Shown here: piece after piece, positions 28,041 to 37,083 of the stretch
How positions within the stretch are numbered: the stretch's first letter is position 1
Layout: the number at the start of each line of letters is the position of its first letter
NCBI GenBank assembly: GCA_902799045.1
Contig: CADBZH010000008.1
Location: 1 to 64,000, forward strand
DNA length: 64,000 nucleotides
Source of the DNA: an uncultured Eubacteriales bacterium
GTDB lineage: Bacteria; Bacillota; Clostridia; Christensenellales; Aristaeellaceae
Direction: 5' to 3'
The notes under the pieces: model-generated
The model's input: only the letters and a program-made list of their open reading frames with translations
Told to the model about the DNA's origin: nothing
Database searches by the model: none
Program-made: the position numbers and the translations under genes

Positions 28041-28883
28041 TCACAGCTTCATGCGCTTCACCCGCCGCCGACTGGCGGCGCGCCTCAGCGCCTCGATCAA
28101 CGCCAGCGCGATGAGGCCGGCCAGCGCCAGCGGCGCGGCGAAGATCAATCGGGCCGCCCATCCGGGCAGCAATTGGGTGTCATCCTCGGGCAGCGCCTGT
28201 CGCCGCCCCACGCGCCCGGCGCGCACCAGCAGGCGTTCGCCCTCGCCGGTCGCCGTCATCAGCGCGCAGATATCCGCGTCCCCGTCCACGGGGACGGGCG
28301 CCAGGTCTGAGGGAGAGAGCGTCTGGACCTGCTCCACCTCATAGACCAGCGTATCCTGCAGGGCCTGCAAATAGAAGCAGTCGCCCGCCATCAGCCGGTC
28401 CAGGCCGTCCAGCAGGCCCGCGAAGCGGCCGCCGCCCTGCCCGGCCAGCACGCAGAAGGCGCCGTCGCCGCCCACGGGCAGGCTGGTGCCCTCCAGGTGC
28501 ACGACGCCCCGCGCCAGCGCGTTGTGGGAAAACCCGCGCACTACCGGCAGCGTCACGCCCAGCTTCGGGATCTCCAGCACGGCGATCACGCCGCTGCCGG
28601 TCAGGTCCAGAACCTCTGCCTCGTCGTCCTCGCCCCAGGCGTAGGCCTCGTCAAAGGCGTCGGCCAGGGCGGCCTCGCGAAGGCCCTCGTTGACGCGCCA
28701 CGCCTGGGCCAGCCGCGTGCCGGTCGCCAGCATGTCCAGCGCCTCAGCGGCCTGTCGGTATTCCGAAACGGCCTTCGCGTCGCGCCACAGCCTGTATTGG
28801 TTGCCCACCGTGGGCGCCAGCGCCACCGCCGCGATTCCCACGACCAGCGCCAGCCCCAGCAGGCCAAGCAGTAATCTCTTCAT
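28041..28883 (-). CDS. Class C sortase homologue lacking catalytic His and Cys (pseudosortase)
   Basis: A 280-residue membrane protein with the class C layout: N-terminal helix, sortase domain and C-terminal helix (about 240-265). It aligns throughout with the neighbouring sortase at 29606-30445: TGSGVIAVLEIPKLGVTLPV against TGSGIMGYIEIPKISCSLPI, then EGTSLP and GLDRLMAGD. However, the catalytic histidine of SGHRG is glutamine (AGQGG, Gln149), and the catalytic cysteine of VTCTP is alanine (MTATG, Ala211). Arg217 is kept in ERLLVR. The frame is intact over the full length, so this is a maintained inactive homologue and not a decayed gene. It starts 6 bp after the signal-peptidase homologue. 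A role as assembly scaffold or chaperone is inferred. Confidence 0.87.
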   Translation of the reverse strand: MKRLLLGLLGLALVVGIAAVALAPTVGNQYRLWRDAKAVSEYRQAAEALDMLATGTRLAQAWRVNEGLREAALADAFDEAYAWGEDDEAEVLDLTGSGVIAVLEIPKLGVTLPVVRGFSHNALARGVVHLEGTSLPVGGDGAFCVLAGQGGGRFAGLLDGLDRLMAGDCFYLQALQDTLVYEVEQVQTLSPSDLAPVPVDGDADICALMTATGEGERLLVRAGRVGRRQALPEDDTQLLPGWAARLIFAAPLALAGLIALALIEALRRAASRRRVKRMKL

Positions 28884-28889
28884 CCTATC

Positions 28890-29609
28890 TCAGCCGTCCG
28901 TCAGCATTCCCACGCGATGGGCCGGCCAGATCACCAGCCGCGCCAGCCCCAGCACGTCGGCCTCCTTCACCAGGCCGAACCGGCTGCTGCGGCTGTCCAG
29001 CGCGTTTTCCCGGTCGTCGCAGAGCACGAACAGCTCTCCCTCCGGCACGGTCAGCGGATAATCCATGTCGTCCAGCTGTTCCGGCGCCTGCACGCTCTCC
29101 ACCGGGGGCGGCGTCGCGTCCGGCGATGCGAACGGGTTTTCCAGCGCGCCGCCGGGGGCGGCCTCGCCGTCCGTCAGCTCGTTCGGGTCGCGATAGCTGG
29201 CATAGGGCTCGTCGATGGCCTCGCCGTTCACGGTCACGCGGCCGTCGGCCTCCACGGACACCTCGTCCCCCGCCATGGCGATCACCCGCCGGACGGTTTC
29301 GCGCTGCATGCCGCTTTCGGTGTAGCGCACCAGCGCCAGCGACCCGCGCCGCAGCGCGAGCAGCCGAACGGGCGAATCCATGCGCTCGCACAGCACCACG
29401 TCGCCGCTCTCCAGCGCGCCGCCCATGCCGGCGGTCCGGATGTCCGTCAGCGCGAACAGGAACTGCCCCACCAGGCCTCCGGCCACCAGCGCCAGTACCA
29501 GCACCACCGCCGCGCCGATGCACGTGCGCCTGCGGCTGGCCCTGCGGTCCGCCCGGATCATCTCCCGGCGCACCTGCTCCTCGGTCAGCCTGCCGATGCC
29601 CCCGCTCAT
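28890..29609 (-). CDS. Signal peptidase I homologue lacking catalytic Ser and Lys
   Basis: A 239-residue protein with one N-terminal membrane helix (about residues 30-52) and the S26 signal peptidase fold. Landmarks kept: VRRVIAMAGDEVSVEADG, IDEPYASY, and the DRENALDSRSS box matching GDNRxxSxDSR. The nucleophile motif SMxP reads GMGG (Gly61 in place of Ser), and the general-base lysine before RVI is Arg107. Compare the active-looking paralogue at 49201-49782, which has SMTP and VKRVI. Known precedent: SipA of group A streptococcal pilus islands is a signal-peptidase-like protein without catalytic residues that is needed for pilus polymerisation. ATG 29609 overlaps the sortase stop by 4 bp. 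Confidence 0.85.
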   Translation of the reverse strand: MSGGIGRLTEEQVRREMIRADRRASRRRTCIGAAVVLVLALVAGGLVGQFLFALTDIRTAGMGGALESGDVVLCERMDSPVRLLALRRGSLALVRYTESGMQRETVRRVIAMAGDEVSVEADGRVTVNGEAIDEPYASYRDPNELTDGEAAPGGALENPFASPDATPPPVESVQAPEQLDDMDYPLTVPEGELFVLCDDRENALDSRSSRFGLVKEADVLGLARLVIWPAHRVGMLTDG

Positions 29610-30445
29610 TTCGTCAGCTTCCGCCGGCGCTGTTTCCTGCCGGTGGAGATCATCATCCACACCAGCAGCACCAGCAGCATCGGCGCGGCCAGCACCGGCG
29701 CGACCAGCACCGGCTTGATCTGCGTGGCATCCGAGACGACCTTGATGATCGTCTCCATCTCCTGGTTCTCGGTGCGCCGTCCGCGCACCAGCAGGCGGTG
29801 GGAGTTGATGCCGTAGGGCGTGCAGGTCACCAGCGTGCAATAGTCCTGCTCGGGGTCGATCGCCAGCGCGTCCATCTCCTCGGGCAGCACGATCAGGATC
29901 TGATCCACCTCATAGGTCATGATCTGGTCCATCACGCGGATGACGAACAGGTCGCCCTCCTCCATCTGGTCCAGGTCGGTAAACAGCTTGGCCGACGGCA
30001 GCCCGCGGTGGCCGGAAAGCACGGCGTGGGTGCCGGCGTCGCCGGTGGGCAGGGACGTGCCCTCGATGTGGCCCACGGCGATCTGCAGCACGGCCTCGTC
30101 CGTGCCGTGGTAGATCGGCAGCGAGCAGCTGATCTTCGGGATCTCGATATAACCCATGATGCCCGACCCGGTCAGGTTCAGCAGCGATTCATACTCCGCG
30201 TATTCCTCGTCGCTCAGCAAAAACCGGTTCGGTTTCTGGATCAACGCCCGATTGTATTCCCGCGCCAGCGCCCATTCGCGGTCGTAATCCGCGGGGTTGA
30301 TGTTTTCGATCTGTTCAATATAGCTCGCGATGGCGCGGCTCTGGTGGAAGGAGTTCCAGTAGTCGCTCACCGTAGGATACAGCAGAATGGCCACGCCCAG
30401 GAACAATATCATCACCAGCAGGATGGTGGACAGATGCTTCTTCAT
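29606..30445 (-). CDS. Class C (pilus-polymerising) sortase
   Basis: Membrane-bound transpeptidase expected to link pilin subunits. N-terminal helix (about residues 7-23), catalytic domain and C-terminal helix (about 245-270) give the class C topology. Catalytic residues: His146 in VLSGHRGLP, Cys208 in LVTCTPYG, Arg217 in SHRLLVRG. The lid usually carrying a DP-aromatic motif here reads KPNRF, so lid control may differ. It leads a translationally coupled block (4 bp overlap with the next gene). ATG 30445 follows GGGAGC; the frame to 30496 would overlap the proximal promoter. The likely substrates are the three LPSTGG proteins encoded upstream. Confidence 0.94.
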   Translation of the reverse strand: MKKHLSTILLVMILFLGVAILLYPTVSDYWNSFHQSRAIASYIEQIENINPADYDREWALAREYNRALIQKPNRFLLSDEEYAEYESLLNLTGSGIMGYIEIPKISCSLPIYHGTDEAVLQIAVGHIEGTSLPTGDAGTHAVLSGHRGLPSAKLFTDLDQMEEGDLFVIRVMDQIMTYEVDQILIVLPEEMDALAIDPEQDYCTLVTCTPYGINSHRLLVRGRRTENQEMETIIKVVSDATQIKPVLVAPVLAAPMLLVLLVWMMISTGRKQRRRKLTK

Positions 30446-30501
30446 GGCGCTCCCTTCCGCCGTTCTCTTCACCGGCAAATCAAACTGCCATACCAAGATT
30501 A

Positions 30502-30530
30502 ATTATAGCACTTTTAGCGCTCCGTTGCAA
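30502..30530 (-). promoter_or_regulatory. Proximal sigma-A promoter of the sortase operon
   Basis: TTGCAA, 17 bp, TATAAT on the minus strand, leader about 50 nt. Together with the GTAACC promoter farther upstream this gives the sortase operon two start sites. Confidence 0.65.
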
Positions 30531-30636
30531 TAGAACCGAGGCCCTTTGCCGCCGATCCTCTGTGACAACTTTGCGCTTTTTGCCGGACGCCGCCGCGACA
30601 TCATCGCACCGCGGCGCACAGTCTCTACCACCTTCC

Positions 30637-30669
30637 ATTATATACTTTTCCGGTTACACAACAGGTTAC
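30637..30669 (-). promoter_or_regulatory. GTAACC-box promoter of the sortase operon
   Basis: Plus strand: ATTATA (30637-30642), 9 bp, GGTTAC (30652-30657), 6 bp, GGTTAC (30664-30669). Read leftward this is two GTAACC boxes 12 bp apart and 9 bp before TATAAT, with no -35 consensus. The same design occurs at 39944-39976 and 50504-50536. Confidence 0.75.
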
Positions 30670-30709
30670 ATTGCTTCTCTCATTCCATTTTGTGCAAACT
30701 TTCTCCTCC

Positions 30710-30730
30710 GGCGCCGCCCCCGGCGGCGCC
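30710..30730 (-). terminator. GC-rich hairpin after the 2112-residue surface protein
   Basis: GGCGCCGCC and GGCGGCGCC form a perfect 9-bp stem with a 3-nt loop, 15 bp beyond the stop codon. No T-run follows, so termination may be partial. Confidence 0.45.
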
Positions 30731-30744
30731 TTCGTCGCATCCGT

Positions 30745-33700
30745 CTACAGAGCCCGCTTCCTGAGCAGCAGCAGCGCGATCGCCAGCAGCACCAGGCCCG
30801 CGCCCGCCGCCGTGTACGCCCCCGTGCCCATGCCGCCCGTGGAGGGCAGGCGCGCGCCGGGCTCGTTCTGGACCTCGATCACGTTCCCGCCGATCTCGAT
30901 CATGTTGTCGTAGAGCTCCGTTCCGGCCAGGCCGCCGTTTTCATCCGCCAGGATGACAGTGCCGCCGGAGATGTTGAAGTAGATATACTGGTTGCGGATG
31001 ATGTACCCGGCGGGGGCGCTGACCTCGACCAGCCTGTAGCGGCCGTCGAACAGCCTGTTGATGACGATCTGCGCGTTGTCAGACTCGCTGAGCACGAAGT
31101 CATCCTTGACCACCTGCCAGCTGCCGGCCACCCTCTTCTCCAGCTTGAATACCGCGCCAGGCAGGCGTTCCGTGGTCCCCTTCTTCAGCTTCACGATCGT
31201 GATCTGGGTCGACGGCACCACGTTCGTGATCTGCAGCGGTTTCTCCGGCGTGTTCGCCAGCATCACCGTGCCGCTCTCGTCCAGGCCGATGATCGGGATC
31301 ACGCTTGCATCATCGCACAGCTCATTGAGGATGAAATACATGTACGGATTGCCGTTTTCATCGTACATTTCCAGGTTGCCCAGCGTGCCTTCCCAGTTTC
31401 CGGCCGCATTCAGCGTGACCGTGCCATAGACGATGGCCGCGCCGTCTTTATTCGTCTCCGCCTCGTATCTCATATCCAGATCCACTTCCGCGGAAGAGAT
31501 GTTCGGCCTGAACCCGGTATCATTGTCCTGAATTTCACTGCTGCCCTTATAGGCCTTCAGCTGGCCCTGGCCTTCCCCGCCATTCTGGCCCACCGCGTTC
31601 CACGGATCGTTGAACACCACATACAGCATGCCGCTTTCCGGAATGGTCAGAGTGACGTCGACAGACTGCCACTGCGGAGCGTCATCGGCGGTGTTCCTCG
31701 GCAGATCGACATAGCTTCCGCCATTCACGGAATAGCTGATGCTCTCGTTCTTCTGGCACTTGATGGTCAGCTTGACCTGGTCGCCGACCCTGAGGTTGTC
31801 GTTTGCGAGAAGACGATAGTTGTAGTTGCCCTGCCAGATCTCCATGCGGGCGCGCGTCAGGTTGTCATAGCTGTAATTCTGGACCGGCACCTGCTTGCAG
31901 CGTGCGATCTGAACCTGTACTGCCTTTTTCAGCCCTTTGTATTCATTGCCAAACTCGTCCTTCCAATCCTTGTGCACCTTGACGCTGGTCTTGCACGGCC
32001 TGTAGACGTTGTAGACATAGAACTCCAGGCTGTCGCTGCTGCTCTCGCTATTGTCGCCCTCCTTGAAATACCTGCCCACCACGTCCGGCACGCTGTTGAG
32101 CTTGCTCTTGTCCGTCATCACCCGGGTGTAGTGGAAGTCCTCCTCGGTGTCGCTCGCCGTGCGCTTGACATACTCGGTCTTGATGATCGTATGGACATAC
32201 TCCCAGGTAACCCCGTTCTTGTCCAGGATCGTGGGCGCAACGTTCTTCTCCTGGATATAGACCATGCCGGACTCCACGCTGAAGTCATACTTGGAACCCG
32301 TGCCGCTCTGGGCAACGTCGACCGTCACGCTGTGGGTCTTGGCAAACCCGTCGTACGCCTGGGAAGGCTGCTTCTCCTGCGTATCATACAAGTCGCTGTC
32401 ATCGGGCTTACTGTGCTCGCCGCCCCTGTTGACATTTTTCACGGTATTGGTGAAGACGCGCGACTCATTGGGGGTCGCTAAACCGTCGATCGGGCGCTGC
32501 CAGATGTCAAACTCGCTGGTGGTATCGTTCTTCAGCTCGATCAGATTGCCGTATTCGTCATAGATATACTTCGTGATCAGTATACCCGGCTTCTTGTATC
32601 TGCCTTCCTCGTCAGCGCCAATGGTGAAGTCCATGCCGCTGCCGCCCCATGCGTCATGAGGAATCTTATGATCCTTCCAATCCTGAACGAACGCCCCTTC
32701 CGGAACCCATCCCTCGTGCAATACAGGGCACGCATTCAACGGATCCCAATAATCGAAACTGCTGGTCAATTCCACGATGGTTTCAGTTTTTAGCCGTTTC
32801 CCGTTCGCATCGTAAAGGTCAATCACCTTGTTCGTTTCTGGATCCTTGTAAGTATAGTAAAATGTTACCTTTTTCTTAGTCGATATATCGTAGAAAACCC
32901 TGTCTTTATATCTTTTGTTCAGTTCCTCTGTGCTTTGATTATCTTCATCCTTGAAAATCTTCGCGTTCTGGGAATCCTTATCGTTGAAATAAGTCGAGAC
33001 CAGGAACCGACCCTCGACGCGCACCTGGGTATCAGTAATGCCTCTGGGCGCGTTGCCGGAATAGCCCGTGATGGTATAGGCGTCGTCAATATAGTTCTTG
33101 ACGCCGTTATTCTTCGTGTATGCAGTGATGGTCGCGTTCTTCAAATCCTGAGGCGTCACATCGACGTGTTCCTCAAGGTTCAAAATCCGATCCCCGGGAA
33201 TCGTAATCTCGTTGTGATTCGCGTCGTACACCTTGCCATTGCCCAGCGGAACCGTCAGCCGCGCCTTGGCGTTGACCTCGATATCGATGTGATTGACAAG
33301 GTTATACGGTCTGAGATTTTCCTGTTTGAGTTCAACCTGAAACTGATCCGCCGTGGCAAAGTATACCTTTGCTGCATCACTCTGGTTCCATACCTGAGTC
33401 ATGCCCGTTCCATCCTCATTCACGCCCAAATACGAATTATCCGAAACGCTCTGAATCACGTTATTCGCCGGATCAATTCGAACAGCGCTGTTTATCTTCA
33501 GCTCCCTGTTGTCTTCCCACTCACCATAGGTGGTGGATTCGCCATACTTCACGACAGGCATTACCGTTTCTGTGTTGACACCTACAGTGCCGTTTGTATT
33601 GCCACTGGGCGTCATATACCTGTAATACCAGTCGGCAGGCAATGATAAGTTGTCCGTTTTCTTGACGAAAGCCTTATGGTTGATATAATACTTGTTCTCA

Positions 33701-36700
33701 CCGCTATCCTTTTCCAGGTTCCACATCATGGGTTGAGAAACGACGAATTTCTCGACGCCATCGATCACTCGCTTTTCAACCTTTTCCAGCGTGCCGTCAT
33801 TCAACACTTCATAATAGTTATCTCCCTTTTGCAGGATAACCATGTACTCTTTGTTGTCCTGTGTCGGATAAGAAACCACGTCCAGCTGGAATCTTTCATT
33901 GATATTCGGGCTCTTATCATCGCGATAGCCGGCAAGCCCCTGGCTTTGACCCCAATCGTCCAGATAATAGCTCTCTGATCCGTTTACATACCCCAAGAAC
34001 GTATAGATATTGCTGTTGTTGTATCTTTGAATACTGAAATGATTGCCATTTCCCGCACCCAGGACGACATGGGCCGAGCTATCGGTTCTTTTCGAAAAGG
34101 ACACCTGCCGCTCCTGTCCGGACGAATCAAACGTATAGAGAATATAATTGCCGCCATTGCCCACAGGTTTAATGTACCATACAGCAGCCTCTGATTTGCT
34201 GTCTGCCGGAAGCAGCCTGGCAGGATCTCCACCCAGATTGGAAGTGAAGTAATGGCCGTTATGGTAGATGGTAAAGCCCTTGCCCACCAGTTCGCTCACA
34301 TCCGCGCCAAACTGATAGGTGACAGGATACGTCACCACGCCATACACCGAGAAGGAATCAGTAACGACGTTCAGGTCCGCCGCCTCGCCGATCTCCGGAT
34401 CCATCACAACCGGGCCGTCCTCCTCGTCGAAGTGAACGACCTTGATCGTGTTCTCGTTCGTATCTTCCGGCGTGTTGTCCAGCGTGATGTTCAGGGTGAC
34501 GGGCGCGGCGGGCTCGATCTTTTCGCCGTCCACCCGGATCTCGATGTCGAAGAAGCGGGCGAAGGTGATGAGGTTATCGCCGTCCTCGCTGATAGCGGCG
34601 GAGGATTCGTTCACATAGCGCTGGTAATCCTCGTCGTCGATGCCGATCTCGCGGGCCGTCAGCTCCGCTCCGGCGGGGATCTCGGCGTCCTGGCCATAGC
34701 CCACGGTGATGTTGAAGGCAGCGCCGTCGGCGGCGATGTACCTGGTTTCGATGGTCTCGGTGACGACCACGGCGTACACGGAGAAGGCGTCGGCCTCGAA
34801 GGCAACGTCGGTCGCGGGGGCCGCCTCTTCGACGATCTCCAGGGCGTCGCCGGTCACGTCTTCGCTCTCATCGGTGGCTTCCTCGGCGCCGGCCTCCTCG
34901 AACTGCTCGACAGCTTCCTCAGAGGCCTGCTCAACGGCCTGCTCGACGGCTTCCTCGGCGGGCTGCTCTTCGATTTCCTCAGAAGGCTCCTCGGCGGGCT
35001 GCTCTTCGGTTTCCTCAGAGGGCTCCTCGGCGGGCTGCTCCCCGGTTTCCTCAGAGGGCTCCTCGGCAGGCTGCTCCCCGGTTTCCTCAGTGGTCTCCTC
35101 GGCCAGCTGGCTCTCCAGCTCGGCGCGCATCGCGTCGGCGTTCTCGGCGGCGGGCAGCTCCACGTTCAGGGCGCGCTCCGCGTCCGCGCTCTGGGACGCC
35201 TCGCTCTGCTCCATCACTTCGGCGTTGCCGGCGTCGTCCATGTGCACGACCACGGCGTCCTGATGCTCCTCGATCTCCTCCACGGTCATCACCACTGCGA
35301 TGGGCAGCAGCGGCTCGATCTCCGCGCCCTCGGCGTCGAAGAAGGCGATGTCCACGGCCAGCACGCGCTTGACCTCGACGAAATCCTCGGTCACGGTGTC
35401 GGCGATGCTGTCCAGGGTCTCCTGCTCCTCGACGGGAGTGAGCACCATCGCGGTATCGGCGGGGAACGCGCCGACCCCGGCGTTCACGTTGACGCGGATG
35501 TTGCCCGCGTAATCCTCGAACGACTGCGCCGGATAGAGCGTCTCGATGTCCACGGCCTCGGGCTCCTCGCCAGCCCCATAGGATTCCTCCTCCGCTTCCT
35601 TGGAATCGCCTTCAGTGGCTTCCTCAGTCTCTTCCTTATTCTCCTCGGCGGACTCTTCCTCAGTCTCAGATTCTTCCTTATTCTCTTCGGTGGTTTCTTC
35701 TTCAGTTTCGTCTTTATTCTCCTCGGTGGCTTCCTCGGTTTCGGTCTCCTCGGTTTCTTCCTCGGCGGTTTCTTCGGTCTCGGTTTCTTCTTTATTCTCT
35801 TCGGCAGATTCTTCTTCGGTCTCGGCTTCTTCCTTATTCTCCTCGGCGGTTTTTTCTTCGATTTCTTCTTTATTCTCTTCGGCGGACTCTTCTTCGGTCT
35901 CGGCTTCTTCCTTATTCTCCTCGGCAGGCTCTTCTTCGGCTTCGGCTTCTTCCTTATTCTCCTCGGCGGTTTTTTCTTCGATTTCTTCTTTATTCTCTTC
36001 GGCGGACTCTTCCTCGGTCTCGGTCTCCTCGGTTTCCATTTCCTCGGCGGCTTTCTCGGTTTCAGCCTCTTCCTTATTCTCTTCGGCAGATTCTTCCTCG
36101 GTCTCGGCTTCCTCGGAATTCTCCTCGACGAGCTCTTCCTCGGTTTCAGATTCCTCGGATTCCGTTTCTTCAGCTTCTTCCTTGTTTTCTTCGGCGGTTT
36201 CTTCTTCGGTTTCTTTCTCCTCGGTTTCCGTTTCCTCGGCGGCCTCCTCGGGGATCTGTTCGCTCTGCTCGGCGGCCTCCTCAACGCTGTTCTCAGTGCC
36301 CTCTTCGCTGTTTTCCTCGACGGCCTCCCCAATCGCTTCCTCCGCGACCGCCTCGCTCTCCCCGGCCGGCTCCGCCGGCGCCCTGCCGTTCAGCAGGGTC
36401 ACGGTGAAGATATCGTCGGCGGTGACGATGGCGATCTCCGCGGCGTCGAAGTCGCGCAGCGCGGAAATGATCACGTCCTGCTCCGTCAGGCCCACGGCCA
36501 CGGGCGCGTCGGACGAGCCGTCGTCCACCAGGCCGACCATCTGGATCTGCTCGCGGCGCACCGGCAGCTCCGTCGCCGCCAGCACCTCGCCCAGCAGCGC
36601 CTGGTTCGCGCCGTTCAGGTCAAACCAGCAGGCAAGTCCCGCGTCCTCAACCGCCGCTTCCTCCGCCTCGTCGCTCTCGACGGGTTCGTCGCCCTCCTCG

Positions 36701-37083
36701 TTCTCCTCGCTTCCGATGGTCTCGTCGCTCTCCCAGGTGACGTCCGCCAGGTCCTGCTCCTCCTCCTCGAAGGTCTCCTCCTCCGGGCTCTCCTCGTCGC
36801 TCGCGGCGGCGTCGGGCGTCTCCTGATAGCAGGCGTCGGTGTGCTCATGCAGCCCGCAGACCAGCGCGCCGGCCTCGTCGCGGCAGTCATCGGTGTGCTC
36901 GTGGTCGTATTCATAGCCGCAGGTGGGGACGCGCTCCATGGCCACCGCCATGCGCTTGAGGGCGTCCATCGTGAACAGCAGCACCAGCACCGACAACAGG
37001 GCAACGCCCCGCTTCATCAGCCGCATGCGACGGCTGCGCTTCGCCAGGCTCTCCATCAGGCGGAAATCGTTCTTACGCTCCAT
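30745..37083 (-). CDS. Giant LPSTGG-anchored surface protein (2112 residues), probable pilus-associated adhesin
   Basis: Wall-anchored protein. Residues about 20-45 form a signal/membrane segment (GVALLSVLVLLFTMDALKRM). A His/Cys block follows (about 52-84, CGYEYDHEHTDDC and CGLHEHTDACY), then an approximately 90-residue module ending DAAEIAIVTADDIFTVTLL, shared with the protein at 40387-49149. Residues about 250-500 are a Glu/Thr-rich low-complexity stretch. Repeats EEPSEETGEQPA follow at about 658-718. The large C-terminal half (about 860-1980) has no domain I can name. An SpaA-type domain with E-box YRLVEVSAPAGY precedes LPSTGG (about 2079), a hydrophobic helix and a KRAL tail. ATG 37083 is preceded by GGGAGTGA; the earlier frame start at 37176 lies inside the promoter. 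Confidence 0.88.
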   Translation of the reverse strand: MERKNDFRLMESLAKRSRRMRLMKRGVALLSVLVLLFTMDALKRMAVAMERVPTCGYEYDHEHTDDCRDEAGALVCGLHEHTDACYQETPDAAASDEESPEEETFEEEEQDLADVTWESDETIGSEENEEGDEPVESDEAEEAAVEDAGLACWFDLNGANQALLGEVLAATELPVRREQIQMVGLVDDGSSDAPVAVGLTEQDVIISALRDFDAAEIAIVTADDIFTVTLLNGRAPAEPAGESEAVAEEAIGEAVEENSEEGTENSVEEAAEQSEQIPEEAAEETETEEKETEEETAEENKEEAEETESEESETEEELVEENSEEAETEEESAEENKEEAETEKAAEEMETEETETEEESAEENKEEIEEKTAEENKEEAEAEEEPAEENKEEAETEEESAEENKEEIEEKTAEENKEEAETEEESAEENKEETETEETAEEETEETETEEATEENKDETEEETTEENKEESETEEESAEENKEETEEATEGDSKEAEEESYGAGEEPEAVDIETLYPAQSFEDYAGNIRVNVNAGVGAFPADTAMVLTPVEEQETLDSIADTVTEDFVEVKRVLAVDIAFFDAEGAEIEPLLPIAVVMTVEEIEEHQDAVVVHMDDAGNAEVMEQSEASQSADAERALNVELPAAENADAMRAELESQLAEETTEETGEQPAEEPSEETGEQPAEEPSEETEEQPAEEPSEEIEEQPAEEAVEQAVEQASEEAVEQFEEAGAEEATDESEDVTGDALEIVEEAAPATDVAFEADAFSVYAVVVTETIETRYIAADGAAFNITVGYGQDAEIPAGAELTAREIGIDDEDYQRYVNESSAAISEDGDNLITFARFFDIEIRVDGEKIEPAAPVTLNITLDNTPEDTNENTIKVVHFDEEDGPVVMDPEIGEAADLNVVTDSFSVYGVVTYPVTYQFGADVSELVGKGFTIYHNGHYFTSNLGGDPARLLPADSKSEAAVWYIKPVGNGGNYILYTFDSSGQERQVSFSKRTDSSAHVVLGAGNGNHFSIQRYNNSNIYTFLGYVNGSESYYLDDWGQSQGLAGYRDDKSPNINERFQLDVVSYPTQDNKEYMVILQKGDNYYEVLNDGTLEKVEKRVIDGVEKFVVSQPMMWNLEKDSGENKYYINHKAFVKKTDNLSLPADWYYRYMTPSGNTNGTVGVNTETVMPVVKYGESTTYGEWEDNRELKINSAVRIDPANNVIQSVSDNSYLGVNEDGTGMTQVWNQSDAAKVYFATADQFQVELKQENLRPYNLVNHIDIEVNAKARLTVPLGNGKVYDANHNEITIPGDRILNLEEHVDVTPQDLKNATITAYTKNNGVKNYIDDAYTITGYSGNAPRGITDTQVRVEGRFLVSTYFNDKDSQNAKIFKDEDNQSTEELNKRYKDRVFYDISTKKKVTFYYTYKDPETNKVIDLYDANGKRLKTETIVELTSSFDYWDPLNACPVLHEGWVPEGAFVQDWKDHKIPHDAWGGSGMDFTIGADEEGRYKKPGILITKYIYDEYGNLIELKNDTTSEFDIWQRPIDGLATPNESRVFTNTVKNVNRGGEHSKPDDSDLYDTQEKQPSQAYDGFAKTHSVTVDVAQSGTGSKYDFSVESGMVYIQEKNVAPTILDKNGVTWEYVHTIIKTEYVKRTASDTEEDFHYTRVMTDKSKLNSVPDVVGRYFKEGDNSESSSDSLEFYVYNVYRPCKTSVKVHKDWKDEFGNEYKGLKKAVQVQIARCKQVPVQNYSYDNLTRARMEIWQGNYNYRLLANDNLRVGDQVKLTIKCQKNESISYSVNGGSYVDLPRNTADDAPQWQSVDVTLTIPESGMLYVVFNDPWNAVGQNGGEGQGQLKAYKGSSEIQDNDTGFRPNISSAEVDLDMRYEAETNKDGAAIVYGTVTLNAAGNWEGTLGNLEMYDENGNPYMYFILNELCDDASVIPIIGLDESGTVMLANTPEKPLQITNVVPSTQITIVKLKKGTTERLPGAVFKLEKRVAGSWQVVKDDFVLSESDNAQIVINRLFDGRYRLVEVSAPAGYIIRNQYIYFNISGGTVILADENGGLAGTELYDNMIEIGGNVIEVQNEPGARLPSTGGMGTGAYTAAGAGLVLLAIALLLLRKRAL
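34930..35100 (-). repeat. 36-bp tandem repeats coding EEPSEETGEQPA
   Basis: About four 12-residue units in tandem within the giant protein. Copy number is likely variable. Confidence 0.75.
35590..36330 (-). repeat. Glu/Thr-rich low-complexity coding repeat
   Basis: Irregular repeats of EENKEE, TEEESAEE and EETETEE units, including a near-exact duplication (segments around 35840-35925 and 35960-36015). Strongly acidic; probably an extended spacer across the wall. Confidence 0.8.

Noticed and set aside
28041-28883. Decayed sortase pseudogene
   Set aside because: The frame is intact over 280 codons, both membrane helices and all core strands remain, and translation signals are in place; only catalytic residues are changed.
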